Assembly (NCBI RefSeq): GCF_040939455.1
Contig: NC_134106.1
Coordinates: forward strand, 80,049,001-80,113,000
Length of the DNA stretch: 64,000 bases
Direction of reading: 5' to 3'
Source: Microcebus murinus
Lineage: Eukaryota; Chordata; Mammalia; Primates; Cheirogaleidae
Shown here: positions 55,501-64,000 of the stretch, one piece after another
Numbering within the stretch: position 1 is the stretch's first letter
How the letters are laid out: the number at the start of each line of letters is the position of its first letter
The notes under the pieces: generated by a model
What the model was told of the DNA's origin: nothing
Database searches by the model: none
What the model saw: the letters and a program-made list of their open reading frames with translations, nothing else
Program-made: the position numbers and the translations under genes

Positions 55501-57000
55501 GTGCAGGCAGGTTTTAGGCCTCTCTGGGACAGAGTGGAGCACCAGAATGAAAGAGCCATGGCCACAATTGGTCCCTAAACCCCACAGGGGACTGGGGTTG
55601 GATGTGTGGGCAAGGCAGTTTAGGAAGCAGAACAGGCAGGACCCGCTGTGGGCTGTGTTTGAGGCATATGGGTGGCCCTCACTGGGATGGGGACCTGGGG
55701 CAGAGGAGCTCAGTTTTAGGGGAGATGATTAGGGTACTTTGGGGCATGGGAGTGGGAGATCCTGCATGCCACAGGCGGGGATGTCCGAGTCGCTGGTACC
55801 TGGATCTTCCTAGCTGCCACCTGGGGCAGGTGGTAACAGAAGCCCTGGTGTTTGTGGGATGGCCCGGTGGCAGGATTAATGTGGGAAAGCAGCCTGAGAA
55901 ACAGCTGGGACTGGAGGGCAGTGGGAAGGGAAGAGCAGTCAGGAGGCAGGAGGAGAAGCAGGAGCACCCTGCTTGCTGGGTGCATTTGTGAGCATTGTAA
56001 AATGTCCACTGGGAGGGTGCAGAGAAGCCTATGCCATTTCCTAGCTCTGGAACCCTGGGCAAGGGACAGGCGTCTCCAAGCCTCCATGACGACATTGGAC
56101 CTGGCCATGCACAGGCCATTGAAGCCTCGCTGTACACTGAGAGTGACATACACCAGTGACTCAGGGCCTTGGAGGAGGCACGAGCGCTCGGCTAGCCCTT
56201 CCCAAGAGGGTGGTAACTGAGCCCGGGAGAGCCAGCACTGGGGATGGGGGCCCAGCTGGGACTGGGGCTGGCCCCTGCTGGAATGTGCCACTTGCTCCGA
56301 GGGAGATGAGCTCAGGAGGATGGAATTCCACAAGAGTGAAAAGTCACCTCCTGGACCCTGCCCAGCCTCTTGCACATGGATGAGTATCAGTCTTGTCCCT
56401 TCCTGCCCTGCCCTGTCTGGTCCGGGTGCTCCTGGGATCTGGATTCCCACCCTTGCCCTGGCCGCCGGCAGGCCTGTGAGTCAGGGGACAGCAGGGACCA
56501 GCCCCTGGCAGCTGGTGTGGGACCCAGATAAGGCTTGCTCGGCTATGCTCCTCCCTGCTGTTCCAAGGACCACTTGCATATTTGACCAGATAGAGTGGTC
56601 ATTGGTGGCATGTCAAGGGCCCGAGGAACCAGGATCCGCCCTGGTCGGGGGAGGGACATCCTCAGGCTGCTGTGCCCTCTCTGCTTCTACCCCACATCCA
56701 GGGACAGGTCTGGGTTCTGGCCTTTGCAAATGGAAAGGCCTGCAGCCAGCACTTGGGGGACTTTGACCTGGTGGCTGGACCTGGCCAAGATCCCTTCAGA
56801 GCCTGATTTCTTCCATGGTGGGGGACAGAGGGGTGGGTTTCTTCCTTTTGGGTCTCAGAAAGGTCTTCCACATCCCTGGCACCCACCATGCTACTCTCTG
56901 TCTCTGTGAATGTAACTACTTGGTCCCCATATGAGGGGAATCACCCAGTATCTGTCCTTTTGTGTCTGGATATTTCAGTAGCACCAGCTCTGCAGGGTTC
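55500..57000. other. GC-rich intergenic with a 244-codon chance frame
   Basis: A minus-strand frame at 55716-56450 is the longest in the window, but it has no domain, overlaps similarly long frames on the other strand, and crosses a MIR-like stretch near 56040 ('agctctggaaccctgggcaa'). I see no gene. Confidence 0.35.
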
Positions 57001-57089
57001 TGCGATCCCTTTTAAATTGACATTTGTATAAGGCCCAAGCTTAAGTCAAGGTTCATTTTTTGACCTATTTATGTGTTGAATCTGGCAAC

Positions 57090-57310
57090 TGTCCCCAGCC
57101 TCCCCTGCCCTGGAGAGCAGAGCAGCCTCTGGGCGTGCCAAGAAGAGCCACAGAACTGTGGCAGAGCTGGAGGCCCTCCCTCCCTTGGCCCAATTCATCC
57201 ATGGGAGACTGAGACCTAGACTCAGAGTGGCCTTACCAAGGCCACTCGTGCCAAGAGAGTGGATAAGTGGGATTTGCACCTAGGCCTGGCTCCCCGCTCA
57301 GACCTCCTTC
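57090..57310 (-). repeat. MIR-like fragment
   Basis: 'actgagacctagactcagag' and 'gtggataagtgggatttgca' fit a degraded antisense MIR. Confidence 0.4.
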
Positions 57311-58115
57311 CTGCTGCCTGTGGCTGCTGAGGCCTGGGGAGCTGGGCTGGATGGGGGACTGAGATGGGGGCCAGGAGGTCCATGGTGGGGCTGGGGGAAG
57401 CCCAGTGGGATGACCAGGCCTGGGTCTGTGGGCCCAGAGGGAGGAGCAGAAGCTACTGAAGACAGGTCAGAGGGGGACCAGGCCAGGCTAGGGTGGAGGA
57501 CGCCCATGGGGCCTGAGGTTTTTCCAGTTTTCTTCGATGACACAACAAGGGCAGGGCTCAGCCAGGTCCTTTCAGTGATGCTGTGGTGATGGCGGTGGAC
57601 CGTGCCCATGAAGGGAGGGGACAACATAAGAGAGACCTCGGGATGGGAGCAGGGGCAGGGCAGGGCATCCCTTCCCATGGAGACGGGAGATGTCCGTGGC
57701 CCCAGGTCTGTGGGGCCTGGCCTCTAGAACCCCACTTTGCTCTGGGCTGCTAAGACCCCACCCATTCTGGCCCAGATCCAACATGGGCATCTTGGGGCAG
57801 GCGCAGAGGCAGCGGCAGGGCACACTGGCCTGGGAGGAGCTCAGGTGGCTCAGCCTGGAGTGGGGCAACCTCAGGGAGGTGTCACTGTACCCCAGGCCCT
57901 TAGGACTTGGGGTGGAGCTGTGGTTGGGAGGGGGACAGGCTGGATGGGGACCCACGGGAAGGAAGATCATGGGGAAAAGGTAAGTTTTGTCTCAGGTGAG
58001 AAAGAATTTGCTCCCAGGAGGTGAGATGAGGTCCCTGTCACAGGAGGTGGTGCAGATAGAGGGCAGGTGCTCATTTGCTGGGGGAATGGATACCCAATTC
58101 TAATATCAGCACTGA
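57310..58115. other. GC-rich intergenic, nothing recognised
   Basis: G-rich on the plus strand; the frames on both strands are compositional. Confidence 0.3.
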
Positions 58116-58119
58116 AATG

Positions 58120-58290
58120 CAAGTACAAATGAAATCCCCACAGTAGTCCTATCAGTTGGGCATTCTCTGCTCTCCCCATTTTACATAGGGGAAAATGGAG
58201 GCACAGAAAGGTTAAGAAAGTTGCCCAAGACCACACAGCTGGCAGGTGCTACCCTGGGATATGAACCCATGCAGCCTGGCTCTAGACTCA
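58120..58290 (-). repeat. MIR SINE
   Basis: 'ccccattttacataggggaa', 'ggaggcacagaaaggttaag' and 'cccaagaccacacagctggc' are antisense MIR. Confidence 0.85.
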
Positions 58291-58426
58291 GTACACAGCA
58301 GGTCAGGGTGAGACTGGACAAGGAGATGCTCGGATCAGGGCACACACGGGAGTGCTCATACCTGGTGTGGAGATCTGGGGCACTCCTTGGTTTGGGAGTT
58401 TTTTAGGGGGGGCTCCTCAGACTAAA

Positions 58427-58575
58427 TTTTTTTGAGACGGTCTTGCTCTGTCACCCAGGCTCTGCAGTGGTATCATCATAGCTCATTACAGCCTCAAATT
58501 CCTAGGCACAGGCGATCCTCCCAGCTCAGCCTCCCAAAGTGCTGGGACTACAGGTGTGAGCCACTGCACCTGCTC
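58427..58575 (-). mobile_element. Alu monomer-like fragment
   Basis: 'tttttttgagacggtcttgc' at left, 'cacccaggctctgcagtggt' and right end 'gagccactgcacctg'. About 150 bp, so a single arm or an internally deleted Alu. Confidence 0.8.
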
Positions 58576-58884
58576 ACCATCTGTTTTGATGTAGTTTCTA
58601 GGCTTGCTCAGCCTGATGGCGGAGCCTGGGGAGCCGCATCCTCTCCCCCTCCAGAATCCTCCTCATCCTTCTAGGCAGTCATGAAATTAACCTTGGCATC
58701 TCCCAGGGCCCAGCCCAGAGCCTGGCATACCCTTGGTGACACAGAGTGGTGCAAATGCAAGGCTAATGTCTAAAAACAGCCATCAGAGGACAGCAGGCAG
58801 TGGGCTTGGAAGTACCTGTCCTCCACCTTCTTACTCATGGGCATGCACACGGGCAGGGCAGGATGCGCATGCTACTTTTGCTGT

Positions 58885-59058
58885 GTGACATGGGGTCTGG
58901 AGTCCACGCCTGGCTCTGCTGCTACCTAGGTCGTGTGATCTTGGGAATATTACTTTGCCTCTCTGTGCCTCAGTTTCCCCATCTTTAAAACAGAGACAAC
59001 AGTAGCTCCACAGAGTATTGTGGGGAGTACATGATTAAATTAATCTAAAGTGCTTACA
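58885..59058 (+). repeat. MIR SINE
   Basis: 'ggctctgctgctacctaggt', 'tgcctctctgtgcctcagtt' and 'tccccatctttaaaacagag' in sense order; well preserved. Confidence 0.88.
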
Positions 59059-59061
59059 GCT

Positions 59062-59234
59062 GAGCTGTCCAATATGGTCACCACAAGCCAAATTCGAATG
59101 AATCACAAATAATTAAGATGGACAATTTAGTTCTGCAGTCCATGTTTCTAGTGTTCAGTAGCCACATGTGGCTCCCCACTCCCATAGCAAACAGCCCCAC
59201 AGTGGCAGGAAGGCCTGTTGGACAGCACTGAGGC
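59062..59234 (+). mobile_element. Short hAT-like DNA element
   Basis: Left end 'gagctgtccaatatggtcac' and right end 'ctgttggacagcactgag' form terminal inverted repeats, with 'agtagccacatgtggctccc' inside. Same family as those at 9.7 and 29.5 kb. Confidence 0.65.
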
Positions 59235-59781
59235 TCAGAGAGTGGGCATAGAGTGAGGACTCAGACGTTGGTGTTATCCTTAAGGGACCCACAAAGGTCT
59301 CGGCAGCAGTGGGAGCCAATCCTGTCCCTCCCTGGCCAGCCCAAGCAGGTCTCAGATCCCGGCCATCTGATTTCTCTAGGAAGGAATTCCCAGTGTGGCT
59401 GCTGGCCATGCAAAACCCACCTGAGGTGGGGAGGGGGCAGCACGGCCAGGCCCTGACAGTCTCCCAAGTGAGGCAAAGTCAAAAGGTGCCCACTGGGAAT
59501 AATTGCCACCTTTGTCCTCGGGAGGGGGTATGGGATTCCTGGGTGTTATCAAACCTGCTGAGTGGGGGAGGGGAAGCCCTGTGATGGGAGAGGGGCAGAG
59601 AGAAGGAGACAGAGAGTTCTAGAAGGACGGGATGTATAGCCAGGTGATCTGGAGGAACTGGCTACAGGAACCAGCAGCAGGAGTTACTTTCCCTAATCCT
59701 GAACACTTGGATGTCCTTTGAGGAGAAATCTAGGTGCAATCATGTCCCTAAAAGGACTTCTTGCCTGACAAAGGGGCTTCT

Positions 59782-60217
59782 TGTTAGAGGCAAGGACCCT
59801 CAAAGACCCTCAACTCCCCTATGACTCGTCCTACGCACGGACTTCACCCTGGAAAATTCCAGCTATAGCTCCGAGAAGAATGCATTCCGTGACGTGCTGA
59901 CCACGGGATGCTCCAGGGAGTGCTGACTACAATTGTTCCCGACCACCTGCCAGGTTGGAGATGAGTAACCAGTCAAAGACAGGATACCGATAAGACGCTG
60001 ATTGGGGCTGATTAACCCAGACCCAAGCCTCATTGTCGCCCCACTCTATTTTTTTGTTTCTTCTTCCTTGTTTCTGTATGCTTATAAAACCTACTAAGAA
60101 GGTAAAGCAGACCTTGACAACCATTTGCTTGGTCTCGTTCCTTTCTCTCGCCCATCTCTTTCAGGCAAGGTCCCCCTTGACCCCCACGAGTAACAGAAGG
60201 TCCCGCGAGCCGGGACA
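59782..60217 (+). mobile_element. Solo LTR of an endogenous retrovirus (436 bp)
   Basis: Starts TGTTAGAGG and ends GCCGGGACA (TGT...ACA inverted ends). It is flanked by the identical 6-bp repeat GCTTCT (59776-59781 and 60218-60223). A TATA box 'cttataaaac' lies at 60081-60090, followed by a pyrimidine-rich stretch and a short GC-rich end, which fits U3-R-U5 order on the plus strand. No AATAAA was seen. No retroviral genes lie next to it, so it is a solo LTR. Intact ends and duplication suggest it is fairly young; the family is not named from sequence alone. Confidence 0.88.
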
Positions 60218-60299
60218 GCTTCTTTATTTTATTTTTAATTCTTTTTTTTCCCCTCCAAAACCAATATACAACAGGACAAAGGGGCTTTTTTCAACCACC

Positions 60300-60500
60300 C
60301 CCTTCAGTGTGCACTGGAGATGCAGCTGGCTAGGTCTGCTCTTGGTGCTGAGTGCTCGCTGTAGCCCAGGCAGGGCGCCAGGTGGGCTCCAGAGCTTAAT
60401 GTATTTAATTTGCCCAACATCCTTGAGGAGCCTTGTTAACTCCATTTCACAGATGGGCAGTGATGTCCAGGGAAGTGACTTGAGCAGCATTCCAGGGCTT
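60300..60500 (-). repeat. MIR SINE fragment
   Basis: 'ttgttaactccatttcacag' and 'gcttaatgtatttaatttgc' fit antisense MIR. Confidence 0.55.
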
Positions 60501-60629
60501 CCGTGACCTCAGGGGCTCCCCAAGACATGGACATGGCAGGGACAGAGCAGACCCCAACCAGCTGGGCACTGGCGGTATGAGGCCAGCATTCAGTGGTGTG
60601 CCTCGCTCTTGACACTCCATGTGCTGGCC

Positions 60630-60790
60630 CCATTCTAAGTGCCCTCCATAAGTGATCTCACGGGGAATGGCCTGTTGTTATTCCCATTTAACAGAGGAGG
60701 AAAACTGAGATGTGGAGCAGTTAAGTGGTATGCTTCAGGTTGCCCAGGTTGAAAGCATCTGAGCCAGGCTTCTCTCCCAGCCATCTCACT
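60630..60790 (-). repeat. MIR SINE
   Basis: 'cccatttaacagaggaggaa' and 'gttgcccaggttgaaagcat' are antisense MIR. Confidence 0.7.
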
Positions 60791-60843
60791 TCTGCAATCC
60801 AAGCTCTGCCTGTCCTTTCTGCAGCCTGTTCTTACCCTTCAAT

Positions 60844-60867
60844 TGTGTGTGTGTGTGTGTGTGTGTG
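60844..60867. repeat. (TG)12 microsatellite
   Basis: Uninterrupted TG dinucleotides between 'caat' and 'agtatatttt'. Confidence 0.97.
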
Positions 60868-61204
60868 AGTATATTTTTGGACCTAGAAAGACTGTTAGTC
60901 TTTTGAAATAATAATGATTCTAACATGACATTTGTAAAACACTTTGTAAATTGCAAGACCTTTTATAAATACTTGTGCGTGGCCAAGGCTCACACCTGTC
61001 CTCCAGGTGATTGGTGTAACTGCCCATCTTGCAGGCGAGGCAGCTGAGGCTCTGGCTGGGTCCTGCACAATGCACTGTGAGGGTGGCTTTGCAGAGACTC
61101 GCTCTCCCCTGGGCTGGACGGCAGGCAGGTCGGGGGCTTCCGGCCAGACTATGCTGGGAAGTGGGAATGTCGTGGGCACAGAGAGAGCTTCATCACATAC
61201 CCTG

Positions 61205-61425
61205 ACTGTGTAGCTATTCGCTGTGTGACCTTGGGCAGTCAGCCCTCTCTGAGCCTCAGTTTCCTCCTTGGAAAAAAAGCAATGAGAACTTGACTTCTCA
61301 GAGGTGTTGTGCAGCTTTAATGAGACAAGGACCAAGAGTGCTTCTTCCTGTGTTATCACACATGACAAGTGCTTGGAAAACAGCAGTGCTAGTATGAATA
61401 TTATTAGCAGTAGCAGCCATTTTAA
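61205..61425 (+). repeat. MIR SINE
   Basis: 'gctgtgtgaccttgggcagt', 'ctctgagcctcagtttcctc' and 'tatgaatattattagcag' in sense order; almost full length. Confidence 0.9.
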
Positions 61426-61679
61426 AGCCACAATCAAGTTTTAATCCCTACATTCTAGTCCTAAGGATTAGTCTAGCTCTAAAAGTCCACTTTTTCCATG
61501 TACTGGCCACATAGCAGGCTAGAAGGACTTGAGAAGACAGAGCTGTCCAGGTGGTCATTGATATTCGTCACTTCAGTGAATGGGGAAGGTCACAGGGGAC
61601 GACGCTGGATCTCCTCTCTCTGAGATAGGTAATGTCCCTCTCAGTCACATCTGAGCAGCCACCTCCTGAGAGGACCCTG

Positions 61680-62590
61680 CCCTTGTCCTTTCCAGCCCCA
61701 AGTCACACGTCCCTAAGTGCACACCATGTCCCAGGACCTTTAAAGCTGTCCATAAAGTCCAGGCTCCTGCCCGGACCTGCTACTTCTGCCTCCCTGCTCC
61801 AGTCTGTCTGCTGGCCCAGGAAACTCACCCAGCCCAACCTGACTCCCAATCTGTCCCCCACAAACTCACTCCTGCCTTCACCTCCCTCCCCTGCTTCAGG
61901 AAATAGTGGCTCAGTCCTTTCATTTGTGTAGGTCAAAACCTTGGCCTTGGCCTTGACCCTTCTCTTTTACACCCCACATCCAATGTCAGTTCTACCTACA
62001 AAATCTATCCAGCATCTGGCCCTTATGCCAACTGCACCCCAAGCCCCGTGGTTTAAACCACCATCTTCTCTTCCCTGCAGTGGTACAATGACCCCGATCC
62101 CAGGTCTGATCCACCAGCATCCTTTCCCTGCAGTAGCACAGCAGCCTGGCCGCACTTGGCCCCCTGCAGTCTTTTCAAATATAGGTTCACTCTTGTCCCC
62201 CTCTGCTCATAACCTCACAGTGGCTCCCATCTCACTCAGAGCAAAGCCCAAGTGGCCAACAGGGCCCTGTGTGACCTGGGTCTCCATGCCACTTCTTCCC
62301 TTTCCTTCACTGTTCCACCCACATGGGCCTCCTCAAGAGTTCCTCACACACACTGGCTATGTCCTTGCCTCAGGGCCTTTGCACTTGCCGTCCCCTCTGC
62401 CTGGATGCTCTCCTCACAGACATTCACCCCTCACCTCCTCAAATCTGTGCTCAAACATCACCTCTCAAGAAAGCCTTTCCTGACCATGCTGTTTGAAGTT
62501 GCCCTCCCATCTGTCTCACCACTTCCTGTTGCCTCCCATGTTTTATTTTTCTACATAGCATTTGTGACCACCTGACATATTATTGGTAGT
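61680..62590 (+). repeat. L2 element, long 3' portion
   Basis: 'ttctacctacaaaatctatc', 'cagtggctcccatctcactc', 'tgcctcagggcctttgcact', 'ccctctgcctggatgctctc' and 'cctttcctgaccatgctgtt' are L2 landmarks in order on the plus strand. The 180-codon frame at 61941-62483 and the 107-codon frame at 62252-62575 come from it and are not genes. Confidence 0.8.
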
Positions 62591-62749
62591 TTGCAAGTAA
62601 TTCTGGTGTGGCTGGGAAAAGTCAGAGTGCTTTCTGTGGAAGGCACCCTATGGGACAGCACAGGCTCAGATGGAAGCTTCCTTCTCACCTTATTAATTCT
62701 GTTCCAGTGGGCTAGCAGTAAACCAATATTTTATTCTGAAGTGTGTATA

Positions 62750-62970
62750 TAGCTTTTGTCTTATACTAGGCACTATTCTAAGTACTTCATAGATATTGAT
62801 TCATAAGGTTCTCAGAAGAACCCAATGAGGAAGGCACTATTATGACCTTTTTGCAAATCAGGAAACTGAGGCACAGAGAGGCTCAGTGACTTGCCCAAAG
62901 TCACACAGCTAAGAATTACAGAGCTAGGCTATGAATCCAGGCAATCTGGCTCTAAGAGTCTACACTTTTG
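62750..62970 (-). repeat. MIR SINE
   Basis: 'ggcacagagaggctcagtga', 'cttgcccaaagtcacacagc' and 'aggcaatctggctctaagag' are antisense MIR; almost full length. Confidence 0.9.
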
Positions 62971-62992
62971 TTACTCTTCCTCTCTTTTGAGC

Positions 62993-63021
62993 ATTCATTC
63001 ACTCATTCATTCATTCATTAT
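62993..63021. repeat. (TTCA)n microsatellite
   Basis: 'cattcattcactcattcatt' and onward, short and slightly imperfect. Confidence 0.9.
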
Positions 63022-63364
63022 TTATAGTGTCTTCTTTGTGTCAGGTGTAAGATTTTAGAGATCAACAGATGACCAAGAAATGGTATCATGGCAGTCTAGG
63101 AGGAAATGCTAAACAAGTAAATAAGGGAAAAGGAAAAAACATATTAATTCATCAGACATTTGCTGACATCTATATGTCAGCTCTGTTTTAGGTATGGAAA
63201 TTAGAGATAAATAAGACACAGATTCTGCTTGTGAGAGGCTCACATTCTGATGATGGAGGGAGAAGAGTGAATTACTGCATGTAAACGTGATGACATGAAC
63301 TGGATTTGGTAGAGGAGAGTGCAGGGACTGTGGGCCCCAGAATAGGAGGTGGAACAATTGGGGG

Positions 63365-63610
63365 ATTGGTTTGGATGGGTGGATAGCTGAGTGGTAAGAT
63401 GGATGGGTGGTAGGATAGTATTTGGAAGGGTAGTTGAATGAATGGTTATAGGAATGGCTAGATGGATAGATGGATGGATTGATGGTTAGATGAATAGATA
63501 TTAGCAGCTGTTTGGATGCTTGGCTAGTTGGATAAATGAATGAATTATAGTTGGATGGATGGATGCATGAATAGTTATTTGGAAGGATGGTTGGGTGAAT
63601 GGATGAGTAA
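63365..63610 (+). repeat. Degenerate (GGAT)n array
   Basis: About 245 bp of variants of 'ggatgggtggat', 'gatggatagatggatgg' and 'gaatggttata'. The 200-codon minus-strand frame at 63109-63711, rich in P, S, H and Y, is a translation of this array. Confidence 0.92.
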
Positions 63611-63720
63611 AAAGCTGGGATCATTGCTCGAAAGTTAGACATTTTCCCAGTGAGATCACCACACCAGGTGAAACAAAGGGTTGGAAATCCATGCATTCCT
63701 TCATTCAACAAATATGTATT

Positions 63721-63768
63721 TGTTGCCCCATAGAGATGTTGCCCTATAGAAATGTTGCCCTATAGACA
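63721..63768 (+). repeat. 16-bp tandem repeat, three copies
   Basis: 'tgttgccctatagaaa' at 63721, 63737 and 63753 with one or two differences per copy. Confidence 0.95.
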
Positions 63769-63769
63769 C

Positions 63770-64000
63770 ATATAAGATTTCAGGAGTTTTGCAGGGCTTT
63801 TCCCTGAAGGAATATGTGAATGTGTTAGTTCACATATCAAAATCTGCCTCACCTCTGGAGGGCATCTCACCAATCAGTAGCAGCGTTCCACGGCGACACT
63901 GTGTCTCAGCCTGTTGGCTTGCGCCGGACTATTCTGTACGACAAAGCTCAGTATGAGTCCACAGGATGAGAACTGATCAAAGAGTGCTGCCCAACAGACA
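63770..64000. other. Right edge, unassigned
   Basis: No coding match. I found no CREG2 sequence here, although CREG2 is the expected next gene in the human arrangement. Confidence 0.3.

Noticed and set aside
61941..62483. 180-codon plus-strand frame
   Set aside because: Falls entirely in an L2 3' portion.
63109..63711. 200-codon minus-strand frame rich in S, P, H and Y
   Set aside because: Translation of a degenerate GGAT microsatellite.

Overview
The window reads as primate nuclear DNA, most likely from a lemur-like strepsirrhine. The dimeric Alu elements carry a long AT-rich linker in the right arm (around 'agttggccaattaatttc') and a 'ttgctcaggctggttt' motif that I associate with lemuriform Alus. 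A short L1 3' end at about 41.6 kb also looks lineage-specific. There are no bacterial features. Nearly all listed open reading frames are chance or repeat-derived; only two places hold real coding sequence.

Positions 1 to about 21.65 kb hold most of RNF149 on the minus strand. RNF149 is a membrane-anchored RING-H2 E3 ubiquitin ligase of the PA-TM-RING (Goliath/GRAIL) family. Exons 1 to 5 can be placed to the base, with GT/AG boundaries and compatible phases. They encode 317 residues: signal peptide, protease-associated domain, transmembrane helix and a complete RING-H2 finger. The C-terminal exons lie beyond position 1. Exon 1 sits in a CpG island of about 0.9 kb (about 21.1 to 22.0 kb) that must be the promoter. 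The introns carry Alus, L1 and L2 pieces, MIRs, a DNA transposon split by an L1, and a 45-bp triplicated repeat.

Positions 22 to 47 kb look intergenic and AT-rich. They are built from old L1, L2, MIR and hAT pieces, one solo LTR nested in an L1 with a 4-bp target duplication, and a cluster of four same-orientation Alus in about 2.2 kb inside an antisense L1, with a fifth nearby. Positions 48 to 63 kb are GC-richer and dominated by MIR and L2. This part contains the most unexpected item: a single 272-bp relic of a WNT7A-like exon at 52.04 kb, with its intronic acceptor still in place but with a stop codon, lost cysteines and a dead donor. A second solo LTR with a 6-bp target duplication lies at 59.8 to 60.2 kb. 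In human the neighbour upstream of RNF149 is CREG2; none of its coding sequence was recognised here, so the right edge is probably still in the gap between the two genes.
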